A DNA stretch of 64,000 nucleotides, from NCBI GenBank assembly GCA_036873755.1, contig JAVTVY010025141.1, forward strand, positions 45,374 through 109,373. The letters run 5' to 3'. Below are positions 48,553 to 60,285 of the stretch, piece by piece (positions within the stretch are counted from its first letter, which is position 1; each line of letters begins with the position of its first letter). Position numbers and translations under genes: made by a program. The DNA is from Hanleya hanleyi. Lineage: Eukaryota; Mollusca; Polyplacophora; Lepidopleurida; Hanleyidae. The notes under the pieces were generated by a model. That model did not search any database. It saw only the letters and a program-made list of their open reading frames with translations, and was not told where the DNA came from.

Positions 48553-50865
48553 AAGCAGCCAGAGGATGCTAGATCCCCCACCAAAATGGCAGCAATATTT
48601 ATAAGCGCTGTCGGTTTCAGAAGATATTCATGAGGATGGCAACAGCTACTTCACAGGCATAAGAAGCAGAGGGGTCTTTCCACCTTCCCAGGTTTGAGAT
48701 CAACTCCGAATGGCTGACTGAATGTTGATTGCTACTGTAATATATTTTCTTTACCATGTAGCATGAAAATTATGTAACCGAAATGCAACCCCAAGAGACA
48801 ACTCATGGCATATTATCTGCAAACTAAATTTGACAAGAATATGAAGGCATCCTCAACCTATTGCCCAGAAACCAAATTTAGACTTTGCCACAAGGAGTCA
48901 CCACCTGTAGGTGCAAGCAGGCAAAACACAATCCCAAATGACATCTCATGTCATGGTATCGGCATATGAACTTTGAGACTCTGAAGAGGGGTCCTCAAGT
49001 TATTGCCGGTACTAGATGCCCACCGGTGTTCATGTTATTTGGGGCGGGTCACATATGAATACAAAATTTGAGAATAATCTGATGAGCAGTTGCCAAATTA
49101 TTGCCCGGAAACAAATTTTTCCACCAGGAGACGCCACCTGTAGGCAGAAGCGGGAAAAATACAATCCCAAGGAACATGGTATCGTGGGGACATCTGCATA
49201 CCAAATTTGAGAAGAATCCGATGAGGGTCCTCAAGTTATTGCCCAGAAACCAAATTTAGATTTTGACACCAGGTGACGCCACCTCTAGGCGCAAGTCAGT
49301 GAAATGCATTATCAAGCGACATCTTATGTCACGGTACATTCATACAAAATTTGAGAAGAATCCGATGGTCAGTTCTCAAGTTATTACCCGGAAACGAATT
49401 TGTGATGTTGCCACCAGGTGGCGCCACCTGTGAGTGCAAGTGAGCGAAAGGCAATCCCAAGCAACAGCTCCTGGCATGGTAAATGCATGCCAAATTTGAG
49501 AAGAATCCGATGAGCCGCAACGTTTCTCATGTTACCCAGAAAGGTACATATGTAGGATATTTCAAAGAAATTCGACCAAGTGTTTCTAAGTTATCACTTG
49601 CAGCATGGAATAATGGAATGAACTCTAGTGGCGCCACCTCCGGGTGGATTTTGCTGAAACGCATCACCAACGGTGTTTTGTCGCAGGGAATGCATTTACC
49701 AAATTTCGAAGAAATCCGACAAATTGTTCGAAAGTTATCGCTCGCGAAGGATTTGAACAAACATGAACGGACATGCATTAAAGATTGGAACAAGACCCAG
49801 TGGCGCCACCTACAGGCGGATCTTGCTGAAACGTAATACCAGCGACGTTTGTCGCAAAGAATGCAGATGCCAAATTTCGGAGGAATCCGACAAAGCATTT
49901 AGGAGTTATCGCTTACGCAGTATTTGCACGGACATGCACTAAATATTGGAACAAGACCCAGTGGCGCCACCTACAGGCGGATCTTGCTGAAACGTAATAC
50001 CAACAGACGTCTTGTCGCAAAGAATGCAGATGCCAAATTTCGGAGGAATCCGACAAAGCATTTAGGAGTTATCGCTTATGAAGCATTTGCACGAACATCC
50101 ACGGACATGCACTAAAGATTGGAACAAGACCCAGTGGCGCCACCTACAGGCGGATCTTGCTGAAACGTAATACCAACAGACGTCTTGTCGCAAAGAATGC
50201 AGATGCCAAATTTTGGAGGAATCCGACAAAGCATTTAGGAGATATCGCTTACGAAGTATTTGCACGGACATGCACGGACATGCACTAAAGATTGGAACAA
50301 GACCCAGTGGCGCCACCTACAGGCGGATCTTGCTGAAACGTAATACCAAGAGACGTCTTGTCGCAAAGAATGCAGATGCCAAATTTCGGAGGAATCCGAC
50401 AAAGCATTTAGAAGTTATTGCTTACGAAGTATTTGCACGGACATGTCCGTGCATGCACGGACACATAGAAGCAAGACCCCAGTGGCGCCACCTACAGGCG
50501 GATCTTGCTGAAACGTAATACCAAGAGACGTCTTGTCGCAAAGAATGCAGATGCCAAATTTCGGAGGAATCCGACAAAGCATTTAGAAGTTATTGCTTAC
50601 GAAGTATTTGCACGGACATGTCCGTGCATGACGGACACATAGAAGCAAGACCCCAGTGGCGCCACCTACAGGCGGATCTTGCTGAAACGTAATACCAAGA
50701 GACGTCTTGTCGCAAAGAATGCAGATGCCAAATTTCAGAGGAATCCGACAAAGCATTTAGAAGTTATTGCTTACGAAGTATTTGCACGGACATTTGTCCG
50801 TGCATGCACGGACACATAGAAGCAAGAACCATTTTAAAGTCCCCGGCCGCGTTGCGGCGGGGGAC
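48553..50865 (+). mobile_element. Pearl/HINE-like element C inserted in a LINE
   Basis: A ~2.3-kb insertion. The left half (48780-49600) has diverged units with TACCAAATTTGAGAAGAATC, TTATTGCCCGGAAAC and GGCGCCACCTGT. The right half has near-identical ~173-bp units, GGCGCCACCT at 49630, 49802, 49963, 50136, 50309, 50484 and 50658. Each has ATGCCAAATTTCGGAGGAAT. The later ones add an internal palindrome, GCACGGACATGTCCGTGC. It ends in a GC-rich hairpin, GTCCCCGGCC / GGCGGGGGAC (50839-50865). Both ends join LINE reverse-transcriptase sequence, which defines the borders to within a few bases. No clear target duplication is seen, as expected for Helitron-like elements. Confidence 0.7.
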
Positions 50866-51180
50866 AAAAATGATACCAAGATATTTATAATTGTTTACAC
50901 AATCCAGTTGCGTACCACCAGTATGAACAGGGAGGTGGATGCATTGATTTTGTCCGAAGACCAGTACCTTAGATTTCCGAACATTAATGGACAGTCTCCA
51001 GAGTTTGACATAATTTTCTAATTTGTCAAGCTTTGCTTGCAGATCATTTTTATCCAGTGATAAAATAACAAGATCATCAGCGTATGCCAAACAAGGGATC
51101 AGTTCATCCCAAAGTGTTGGTGACTTGGCTGTTTGCATTTGACTATACATGTAATATGTAAATTTGAACGCATTTGTCTA
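50866..51180 (-). pseudogene. LINE reverse transcriptase fragment with YADD motif
   Basis: Minus-strand frame with CLAYADDLVILSLDKNDL (RT palm catalytic motif), LDKLENYVKLWRLSINVRKS (palm/thumb) and NNYKYLGIIF. It is 5'-truncated near 51180 and interrupted on its 3' side by element C. Removing the insertion brings YLGIIF next to the GKFNKAQ segment at 48552 in the expected order. Confidence 0.8.
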
Positions 51181-52394
51181 CATGTAAATTGATATTTTAG
51201 TAATCATGATACTTTTGTTCCAACCATGCAATAGACATTATGTATCGCTGTGATGTATGAAATACAATACTTACAGTTTGATTCTTTTTTTCCCCCGTGG
51301 TTGTTTCCTACTTTTCGATTAAAACTCCAGATTTGAAAGTCTAGACTAGAAATTTCTAATGTAGTCCTTTTCGGTGAGGTATAAGTGTAGAAATTATAGC
51401 GAAGCAAGCTCTATAGGTATTGCGTAGACATGCATATATGAAGCAAAACATAGCAAAATTTAATGAAAACAAAGCAAAATAACAACAACAACTGATATCC
51501 CTTGAACGAAAAAACGGTGATTTCCGTTTCCGGCGCCCATGGAGAAATTGCATGCCGGGAAAAATTACCCGTGATGAAGACTTAAAAGAAGAAAACATAT
51601 AGCCTAGCTGGCCTGTCATTTTTCGAAAGGATTTCAATTCATGAATAATTATACAGAGATGAAAATAACTGCAGACTAAAAATGATTCGTTATGCGGCTT
51701 TCGTCCTTGTCGAAGATGTCCGATGCAAAACGCAGACCACGTGACCAAGAGTTCGATCAAAAATGTTTCGCAGCGAAGCGGCACTCAAAACGGTGCACAT
51801 CTTTCGACAAATTTAGTTCTATGGCAGGCAAAACCTGCATAAAATTCATATCTATGGAAAGCTTATGTATTGCGTTTGTTAGATCGTGTATCGTGTAAAT
51901 ATGATGAGGCATTTGATAGAAAATAAACATTAACGACGTAGTCGTGGTTGTAAAACCAAGCCATTCAACATTGCCAAGATTGATTTCGCCGAGGTCCGCG
52001 TGAAGTAGACATGGTAGAGGGTCCTACTATTTACCGTCCAGTCACGCACAGTCATGTCCAGGCATACGCCCAGTCAAGTCCAGTAGCGTACAACTCACGT
52101 CCACTAAAGTTCAGTAGAAAAAAGATAACCGCAGGCACGCATTCAGCCACCAGGGACGTCCAATAGCAAATGCCATGTCCAGTGGAGATAACTGTACACC
52201 CAGCATTTGAAAATGGTGATTTTGCGATTTAAGTTTAAAATTTGAATTAAAACAACTGAGTTCGAAACCTTTTTTTTATGATCATTCTAACTTCATTGTT
52301 AATTTTAATTTCGAATTGCAATTTCAGTTTTTTAAATGAAATTTCAGTTTTGATTGAATTTGATCAAGATTAAAGTAAAATTATTTGTAAATAG
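51181..52394. other. Intergenic with a GTCCAG-rich patch
   Basis: No secure gene. 52030-52190 repeats the hexamer GTCCAG/GTCCAC about eight times, close to the left edge of the 52395 element, which uses ACAGTCC motifs. A short plus-strand frame from 51719 follows a CACGTG E-box, but I cannot call it a gene. Confidence 0.45.
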
Positions 52395-53191
52395 TCACCC
52401 TACTGAATCGACAAGTGTGATTATAGGTGAATGCACCAGTCCATTTGTCATGCGACCATGAACTGTAGGTTGAATCACTTCACATTGAAGCCGCATAACA
52501 GCTGCAATGTTATAATGAGGCAACATATGATTATATATCAGATATGTCGACAGTCCATTGTAGCTACCATTTGTCTTGGCAACAGTCCATTTGGCGAATC
52601 ATTAAATCAGACGATGTGCTCTCTGTGCATCATTCACAAGTGCATGTTGACCTACAATGGACTGTCGATCGGTCCGATGATGATACCATGGACTGTCGTA
52701 ATATCAGACAGACAGAGAATATACTATTAATGGTTCATATTCCTCTTAAACACACACAAGTGGAAGGAATCGAGAGATGAATGAGTCAGTGATACATGAG
52801 GCAGGTAGTAAGTTCCCACGTGTTCATTTTGTGCTCATTTCCTCACACTATAATTCGATGCTAATACCTACCATGGACTGTCTACCAACACCCAAAAACA
52901 CCTCTCGCCGCAAAAATGTTTAAAATTTTTGTTAACTTGAAATAGTAATAACCCTACGTTTGGTGACAATATAGTACGATATCTCTCCTTCAAAAAATGA
53001 CTGGACACCAGTAACCATACCTGTCATCGATATGCTGAAAATCGTTCATTTTCGGCTGTGGTCACTGTCGTCTGGTCAGACACACGCCCGCGCTTGATAA
53101 CGAAAGCACTGAAAAACCTACCATTGACTGTAATTTGACACATGACCGGCGGTTTTCACCTATAATCATACTTGTCGATTCAGTAGGGTGA
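52395..53191. mobile_element. 797-bp nonautonomous DNA transposon with 36-bp TIRs
   Basis: Terminal repeats 52395-52430 and 53156-53191 are complementary over 36 bp with one mismatch, starting TCACCCTACTGAATCGACAA. A TAG triplet directly flanks each side, a possible 3-bp duplication. Inside, CAATGGACTGT/ACAGTCCATTG-type motifs occur about eight times in both orientations (near 52436, 52453, 52550, 52582, 52655, 52685, 52871, 53121). No transposase frame. Superfamily unassigned. Confidence 0.75.
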
Positions 53192-53879
53192 TAGTTGAAT
53201 TCAAATTTGAATATAATTTTAACTTGAAATTAAAATTTGATAGTTGAAAAAAAGTTTGAAGAAAACATTTCATATGGACTGAAGTGATGGACTGGAGTTC
53301 ACCTCAAAATCAAATTAGCTCAAAATTGTCCCTAACCTGAAGCTGGGGAGAGTATCAGTATGTTTCAATTTAAACTTTCAAAGTTTACATTCAAAATTAA
53401 TATTAATAATGAACTTTTCGAAAATTCCTGAAACTTCAGTATGTTTTATAAACTAGACACCCTCCGATAATACCTGAAAATTGCACACCAGAGATAGGCC
53501 TACATTTTTTTAAAATTTATTTATGGCAATTTATTTGTATGTCCACATTTTAATGACATGGGAACCGTACCCCAGTTACAGATGAGAAGGAGGGGGAAGC
53601 CCCCCGCCCCCCTCTATATATTTTGCTATCCCTAAAGCTAGTCCTGAAAATTACCACACTATATCTGTGGGTCAAGCTCTACCAAAAAATGTGAAAACAA
53701 ACCAAAGAAAAAAACAAGATTGCCACCATGATGACGTCAGTGACGTCATTTTCAAAACAGATATTTTTAGACGATTTTTTGTCACTCCCCATTATAGACA
53801 CAAATGAATTTTATAGATTATAATCATAGCCATTACAAGGTTGTTTCTGTCCATTATAGTAAAAGCTCTCTTCCATTAA
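53192..53879. other. Intergenic, nothing recognised
   Basis: AT-rich, with a short C-run at about 53600. No gene or repeat identified. Confidence 0.5.
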
Positions 53880-54088
53880 GGCCATTGTCACTTAATTAGT
53901 TGTTTAGCATGACCAGCCCTCATCTATATTTTCAGGGCAAATAATTAAAATAGATGAGGGATTTGCATTTTTATGGGTAAAACTTACTCATTTTCTTCAT
54001 ATTCGCATACAATTGGTTTTCCATTTAATAATTAATAATATTTGAAAAATCAAGGTCATGCTAAACAACCAATCAAGTGACAATGGCC
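53880..54088. mobile_element. Harbinger-like MITE, copy 2, with TAA duplication
   Basis: A 209-bp unit flanked by TAA (53877-53879, 54089-54091). Termini GGCCATTGTCACTTAATTAG and complement GGCCATTGTCACTTGATTGG extend to GTTGTTTAGCATGACC on both arms, about 35 bp. The interior matches the 27601 copy in reverse orientation. A TWA-type 3-bp target and GGCC end fit PIF/Harbinger. Confidence 0.7.
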
Positions 54089-54680
54089 TAATATTTTAGC
54101 ATTCAAAATTATTCATTAAAATATGTAATTATAATTATTCTATCAATTCCTTAAATGGAGTTAAAATGTAAAAAGAACAATATCCCAATGTTGATAACAG
54201 ACAATGAACTGATTTAGTCGATTGGTTTTACAGTCGCACATAGAACTATTTTGACATATCTGGTAAATCTATTGGCTGTAAATGTTTGCAAATATTGTTT
54301 CCATTTGGCAGATAAAGTAGTAGTTTCGTCTTTATGATCAGATCTGTCTATTAATCAAGATCTATTCACTTCAGTCTCAACTTTTGAACATGTCTATTAC
54401 AAGGACATTAGTTTGGTTAAATGGAGCCTACTCCACCAAGGTTTTACACATTGGGTGTACAATAAAATTAGAATTGAATAGAGTTCCATCAGTAATAAGA
54501 CTAATTGTGACAGTATATATGTGACGTAGATTTTTAGTCTGATAATTAAAGGAACAGGATTATTCTTATTAATAGGACTTTACAATAAAGCTGCCTTATG
54601 ACAGAATATAACATCATAGCCACCTGGAACTGTGACAGGAAATCATAGAACCAGATAGAATTTGGACAATTAAATATTTG

Positions 54681-55640
54681 ATCCAATCTAATTAAAATTA
54701 AATCCTATCTGCTCCCCAATTCGGATATGTCGCCTACATAGCAACATATATGATTGGGGAGCATTGATAGGATATTAATTTATTAAGATTGATATTTGAT
54801 CCTTCAATATTTCGATGGGGGCTCAAACCAAAAAGTGAGCGGTACATGTATCAGCATTTGTGAACCCAGTAAAAATGTTGATATTTGCCTGGAACTGTTC
54901 TGGCACAGGGAATGCCAGTGGTGGGTGGTAAATTAAGTTCTGCCTTTGTCCGGGTTGTTTTGAATTGCTGGCTATATCCAAAGAGCTGGTTTTTGACTAT
55001 GATGAGGACAAGCATTTTACATTTGTTTCCTCAACTGAACCAGATGATTATTTATTCTCTATTATAAATTCTGTCACATTTATGATCCAGGCTATGTCGA
55101 TAAATTCTAGACAACAACAGTATCACATGGATTGTATAGTCCAGTATAACGTGACACCAGACTTTCTAGCCTGTCAGTAAACAACAGGATATTAAAAAAG
55201 AAAGCCTGGTGTCACGTTATACTGAACTAATGGATTGTAATGCTGTAATGTTCTACATGAACAGACTTTCAAACAAACCATCGGTTTTGATGTAAGCATA
55301 TGCACGAAATATTTGTTCAGTGTAAAATACTCTACAAAACGTGGACAGGAACAGGAGGCCAAGAAGTTGGAGCAACTCTATATCTGCCCATATCTGCTCC
55401 TGTGATGGATATGGGCAGATCAAATCAATGGTACAAAAGTACTTTAGATTTCATCCATTTCAAGTATTAGCTGTGTGAAACAAGAAATTATGCGAATGAG
55501 TAATACAAGTGCGAGACCGAGTCCAATTGTGTTAATTTAGAGCTGGTGAAAACTTGATACGAATAGGCAAAGCCAGAAACGAGAGGAAGAAGTATTTCTC
55601 CGCTCGCTTCTAGGCTTTGCCTATTCATATTACTGTTTAA
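54681..55640. repeat. Cluster of four foldback palindromes
   Basis: Four separate inverted repeats within 1 kb. (1) 54681-54796: arms TCCTATC..GCTCCCCAAT and complement, ~40 bp imperfect. (2) 55136-55228: AGTATAACGTGACACCAG and complement. (3) 55382-55420: TCTGCCCATAT / ATATGGGCAGA. (4) 55560-55628: AATAGGCAAAGCC / GGCTTTGCCTATT. They share no sequence. No coding content is convincing in the interval. Confidence 0.65.
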
Positions 55641-56905
55641 TAATTTGCAGTATACTGCCCATGATCACTCGCTGCTGTTGTCAGGTTGTTGGTATAATTT
55701 GATATGAACAGAACTAGCAGAAAATATGCCAGCTTGAAAATATGAAAGTAATCCCAATTGGGATATACATCCCAGTTAGTCCTTTTCCCTGACCTGTAGA
55801 AATATAATTAGTGTGGAGATGGGAGATGTGTAAGCCAAAACTAGGTCAACTATCGAACACCTCCAATCAAGTTATTTAAAATTTGTCCTATCACCGAGAC
55901 CCCCCTTTTCGACGTCGTGATACAAACTTTTGTCAGTGCATCAATATTCGGCATAAAAGTTGGTACAGCAACACAAGTTTACATCGTTTACTTACATGCA
56001 TACTCACATTGGGGTTTATATTGAGCTGTGTGATGTTTTCTCCAAAATATCATTGTGTTCTTGTCGCAAATAAACAAACTCCGACTCAGTCGCGCGAAAC
56101 AGACGGGAAGCTCGATGGGAGTCAAGGGCCTGTACTCTTCACGTTAGATTCCCATTCGGTAAGGCGAACAGAGTTATCGCCCCTAAACTGATCACGAAGG
56201 GGTTTGTACCTCCGCCCCACATATTTTGAAAGTGGGGTGCCAGTGACCGCGCCCTACCGCCAACCCCACGGCCCCGTGGTTCCACTGACAAAAACCCCAC
56301 TGACAAAAACCTCAAAGAGAACCCCCATGGGCAAATCCCACAATTACAGAAAAAACCTTGTATGAAAAAAATATGATTTTTTTTTTGGTGAAATGTATTT
56401 CCTAATATGAATTTGACTCATTTCAGAGCGTCAATGGTGAAAGTTTTCACGAGAAAAAGTCAGTGTAGGAAATGTAGGAGGTTTTGAGTAAAATATAGGA
56501 AATATATAAGAATGACTATAAAATATAAAAAATATAGGAGGCACTTGAATGCCTGTGTTTGGGCTTCTTTACAAGCATAATCTTTGGATGAACTCACTAT
56601 AAAATTATTACATTTAACCGGATAATAGATTTTAAAAAGCTGTATTTTATGTTGATCATTAACAAGTATGCTTAAATTTAAGTGCTGAATTTGATTTAAA
56701 CATTTTTATTCACCATGTGATGAATTTATATAATGCGTATATCATATACATGATAGTTGTGTACGGCCGAGTGCATTATGCATATCAACCTGTAACCATC
56801 TCGGTCATCTATACGCGCGAAGTGTACGCAAATGTACGCATATATCATATATACCGTACCATAAAAGTTTTGATTTAACATTTGTATTCATCAAGTGATT
56901 AATTT
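55641..56905. other. Intergenic, nothing recognised
   Basis: Includes a locally GC-richer patch around 56080-56300 with a duplicated CCACTGACAAAAACC; no gene supported. Confidence 0.45.
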
Positions 56906-57075
56906 AGTGAGTGAGTGAGTGAGTGAGTGAGTGAAAAGGATTTAACGTCGCTTTCAACATTATTTCAGTCATATCGCGACGACCCAACTAAGCACCACCC
57001 AGCCAAGTTGCGTTACTGCTGCTTCAAAGAAGAAATTTCTGAAGAAGCATGGAACAAGATCCCCTCCATCCACTC
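56906..57075 (-). mobile_element. SINE-like repeat, truncated copy 4 with (TCAC)n tail
   Basis: Begins with (GTGA)6 at 56906-56933, then AACGTCGCTTTCAACATTAT, then CACCACCCAGCCAAGTTGCG and CTTCAAAGAAG. It is cut short near CCATCCACTCTATA. Confidence 0.7.
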
Positions 57076-57153
57076 TATAATAGTGCCGACAGCATATATG
57101 CATGTATATGTACTGTTAATCTACATGCATGTGACTGAAAAAAAATATCGTCA

Positions 57154-57702
57154 ATGAAACATTTTCATTTGTGCCTTATTTTACAATTAATGTGGTACTT
57201 TTGTCTGATGTGGGGTTTGTCTGTGGGGTTTTGTCTGTATCCGGTATTCGGACACAGAAAGGAGATGAAATGCTTTCTGGTATCACTGAAGGCAAGTTTT
57301 AAGTCAAAATTCAAGAAGGACATATGTTACTGTCATAAGGGGGGGGGGGGATCATTATGTTCTGATCGGAAGGCCATCAAATTTTACCGGGATAGCTATA
57401 CGGCGTCCCACTCCATCCCAACTCAAACAGCGTATAACGCCAGTAGACAACGGGAAGATGAAATGCACATTTACATGCTGGTATCGGTATTGATCCTTAT
57501 TTTGTGGATATATTTGTCCGTGTGGTCGGGCGGTGTATTAATGATAAAAATATCATCCATGGAAGAGGCAGATCCTATTCGGGAGAATATCTGGACAAAA
57601 GAGCCATTTAACGCCCAGAATGTTTTGATTGAGGATCGGAAACTATGTCCTTCCTTGAGGTTGAGGCTGTCGATTATGACAAGGGAGCTGTCCAAAATGT
57701 AG
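57154..57702 (+). CDS. Possible first exon of a membrane protein
   Basis: A 182-residue open frame, long for this AT-rich region. The most protein-like part starts at the ATG before HIYMLVSVLILILWIYLSVW (about residue 104), a strong single membrane helix preceded by charged residues (SRQREDE) and followed by a polar segment. This gives a type II membrane topology. Residues 1-100 include a poly-Gly run from a G-homopolymer and look less convincing. No downstream exon or family was identified. Chance cannot be excluded. Confidence 0.25.
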   Translation: MKHFHLCLILQLMWYFCLMWGLSVGFCLYPVFGHRKEMKCFLVSLKASFKSKFKKDICYCHKGGGGSLCSDRKAIKFYRDSYTASHSIPTQTAYNASRQREDEMHIYMLVSVLILILWIYLSVWSGGVLMIKISSMEEADPIRENIWTKEPFNAQNVLIEDRKLCPSLRLRLSIMTRELSKM

Positions 57703-57763
57703 TGTATAACACACGATTTTGCGCTCTGAGAGGGGGTCGTTCGTACCCAGCGAGCCTATGGTA

Positions 57764-57845
57764 TTCATTTTCATTGTATCCAGCCAATTTCTACGTTCCC
57801 ACTGAAGTTCGAAGTGGGAACGTAAAAATTGGCTGGATAAAATGA
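57764..57845. repeat. Near-perfect hairpin
   Basis: Arms TCCAGCCAATTTCTACGTTC... and its complement pair over about 26 bp with one mismatch, separated by ~10 bp (TGAAGTTCGA). It overlaps the end of the preceding open frame. Confidence 0.75.
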
Positions 57846-59030
57846 ACATGATGGTATTAGAAGGGAAAATATTGAACAAGATCGGCGTATCTCATGCAAG
57901 GACCAGTTATTCAACTCAGACTGTTTAATATGTATGAATACAAGCGTCTAGTTCGTCATTAAATATTCAGTCGTCATCCATTAAAAAACATCCGCGTCCA
58001 CAATCCAAAGATCTACCAGTAGTAACGGATGGGGTACACTACTTCCTACTTAGTAAGGAAGACATAATAGCATACGGGGGTCAAGGCCGACGGTTATAGG
58101 GGAAAGATCGAAATTTGGAAGGTTGGCATTCAAATTAAGCAAATCAGGGACACCGGTTGTTAGGAACCGCTTCCAGTGAGAGCGTAGGGGTTCAAATTGG
58201 GTTGGCGTTGCGCAGGTTTTTGAAACTAGCTACAGTTGAAGTAAAGAATATGAAAAAATATAGAAAAACGATATTTTGACTATATACTGTCACTAGCGGC
58301 GTATTTGGCATTTACGCGCTTCCGTAGTCAGTCTTGATATGCGTGTATTTGCTAAAAACATTGTCCTATCTCTATTGCAGGCTACATAAATCTACCTATA
58401 TGCTGATGTTATCGAAATTTCAGCGGATTTCAAAGGTATTTTTGTTAACTCACGTGTTATTGTTCGCCTTGCGATATCTTTTAAACTGAAAAAAAAATCC
58501 CACAAATAGATATCGGAGTTACACTATGCGAGTTCCGAGGTGATAATGATTTCGAGACAGTTGAGCCATAAAATTGTGCTGTCACAACTTGAAGGCACCG
58601 CATCAAAATCATTGCCTTTTATGGAAATCAACTGTATGAATCATTTTAATTTTGAAGTTTACGTGATCGGTCTCTAAAAATTATAGCACTTAAAACATAC
58701 ATGGTATGATCCATGGGAATTGTTGTGACGTCAGACTACGGTACATGTAGGTACGAATAACGACAATCCTCTTTGAATGACAGGTACCAATGTGTATAGG
58801 CTATATTTAACAATGTTTGCATTTATTGAAACCCACGTATAAGTGACTTCCTATGCGTTAAGGTACTATTCCTATACATCGATCTCGCCTTCAAATGTTC
58901 ACATCGTCTGGTCTCTTTATTTTGGGCATAGTGACCATATGTTGGAAGTATGATGACACGTGATCTTTCCACAGTCCCATGGCACGAAGAAAATAGTACA
59001 CTGTCGTCGTCTTCACCAGTGATTCATAAG
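57846..59030. other. Intergenic, nothing recognised
   Basis: No gene or repeat recognised. The left end of the Maverick-like element may lie near its right edge. Confidence 0.45.
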
Positions 59031-59275
59031 TAGTGTATAAAGGGCAACTAAAGTAAACTTTCACCCGGATGTAACTATGACGTCACAACTGGCTGGTTTG
59101 TAACGAGGCTTTTGATTGGTTGAATTGTAAGTGTTGTCGGCCATGTTGTAAAGCAAGATGGCGGCGTGGTTCGGGCATGTTCGGGCATGTTCGGGCAAAA
59201 AAAAAGTTCCGGCAAAAAAAAAAAAAAAAAAAAAATGTATTCATGCGCGGTGAAAAGTAGTCCCTAGATAAAATG

Positions 59276-60285
59276 GTCCGATGGGGTCGAGTGAGGTATC
59301 AAAGTGAAGGTTAGGTGAAGGAGCATCTAATGGGCTGGGTGTGGGGTTGAAATATCGTCATTCTGCGCATGCGCGGCGGCCGAAGGGTATGAAAATAGCC
59401 TTTTTGGAGCTAGGGGAGCCCCTAAGGGTCCGATGGGGTCAAGTGAGGTATCAAATTGAAGGTTAGGTGAAGGGGCATCTAATGGGCTGGGTGTGGGGTT
59501 GAACTATCGGCATTCTGCGCATGCGCGGTGGCCCAAGGGTATGAAAATAGCCGTTTTGGAGCTAGGGGAGCCACTAATGGGCCGATGGAGTTCTATGAGG
59601 TATCAAAGTGAAGCATTCGTGAAGGGCATCTGATGGGCTGGGTGTGGGGTTGAAATATCGGCATTCTGCGCATGCGCGGTGGTCCAAGGGTATGGAAATA
59701 GCGGTTTTGGAGCTAGGGGAGTCCCTAATGGGCCAATGGAGTCGTATGAGGTATCAAAGTGAAGCATTCGTGAAGGGGCATCTGATGGACCGGGTGTGGG
59801 GTTGAACTATCGGCATTCTGCGCATGCGTGGTGGCCCAAGGGTATGGAAATAGCCGTGTTGGAGCTAGGGGAGCCCGTAATGGACCAATGGAGTCGAGTG
59901 AGGTATCAAAGTGAAGCATTCGTGAAGGGGCATCTGATGGGCTGGATATGGGGTTGAACTATCGGCATTCTGCGCATGCGCGGTGGCCCAAGGGTATGAA
60001 ATAGCCGTGTTGGGAGCTAGGGCAGCCCCTAATGGACCAATGGGGTCGAGTGAGGTATCAAAGTGAAGCTTATGTGAAGGGGCATCTGATGGGCTGGGTG
60101 TGAGGTTGAACTATCGGCATTCTGCGCATGCGCGGTGGCCCAAGTGTATGAAAATAGCCGTGTTGGGATGTAGGGGAGCCCCTAATGGACCAATGGGGTC
60201 GAGTGAGGTATCTAAGTGAAGCATTCGTGAAGGGGCATCTGATGGGTTGGGTGTGCGGTAGGAATATCATTCTGCGCATGCGCAG
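59276..60285 (+). repeat. Seven 152-bp tandem repeats with NRF1-type palindromes
   Basis: Unit starts are at 59276, 59428, 59580, 59731, 59882, 60034 and 60187. Each has GAGGTATCAAAGTGAAG, GGGCATCTGATGGGCTGG and CATTCTGCGCATGCGCGG. TGCGCATGCGC is the NRF1 consensus palindrome (one unit has GCATGCGTGG). The last unit runs into the control region. It probably lies in the terminal repeat of the Maverick-like element. Confidence 0.85.

Noticed and set aside
49483..50518. Repeated frames of array C resembling short basic proteins
   Set aside because: They follow the ~173-bp repeat period and read through the non-coding units.
22925..50865. CRISPR arrays
   Set aside because: The repeats are long, contiguous, spacer-free units in a eukaryotic context.
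51719..51898. Start of a gene after a CACGTG E-box
   Set aside because: About 60 residues without recognisable features, no clear donor and no downstream exon found.
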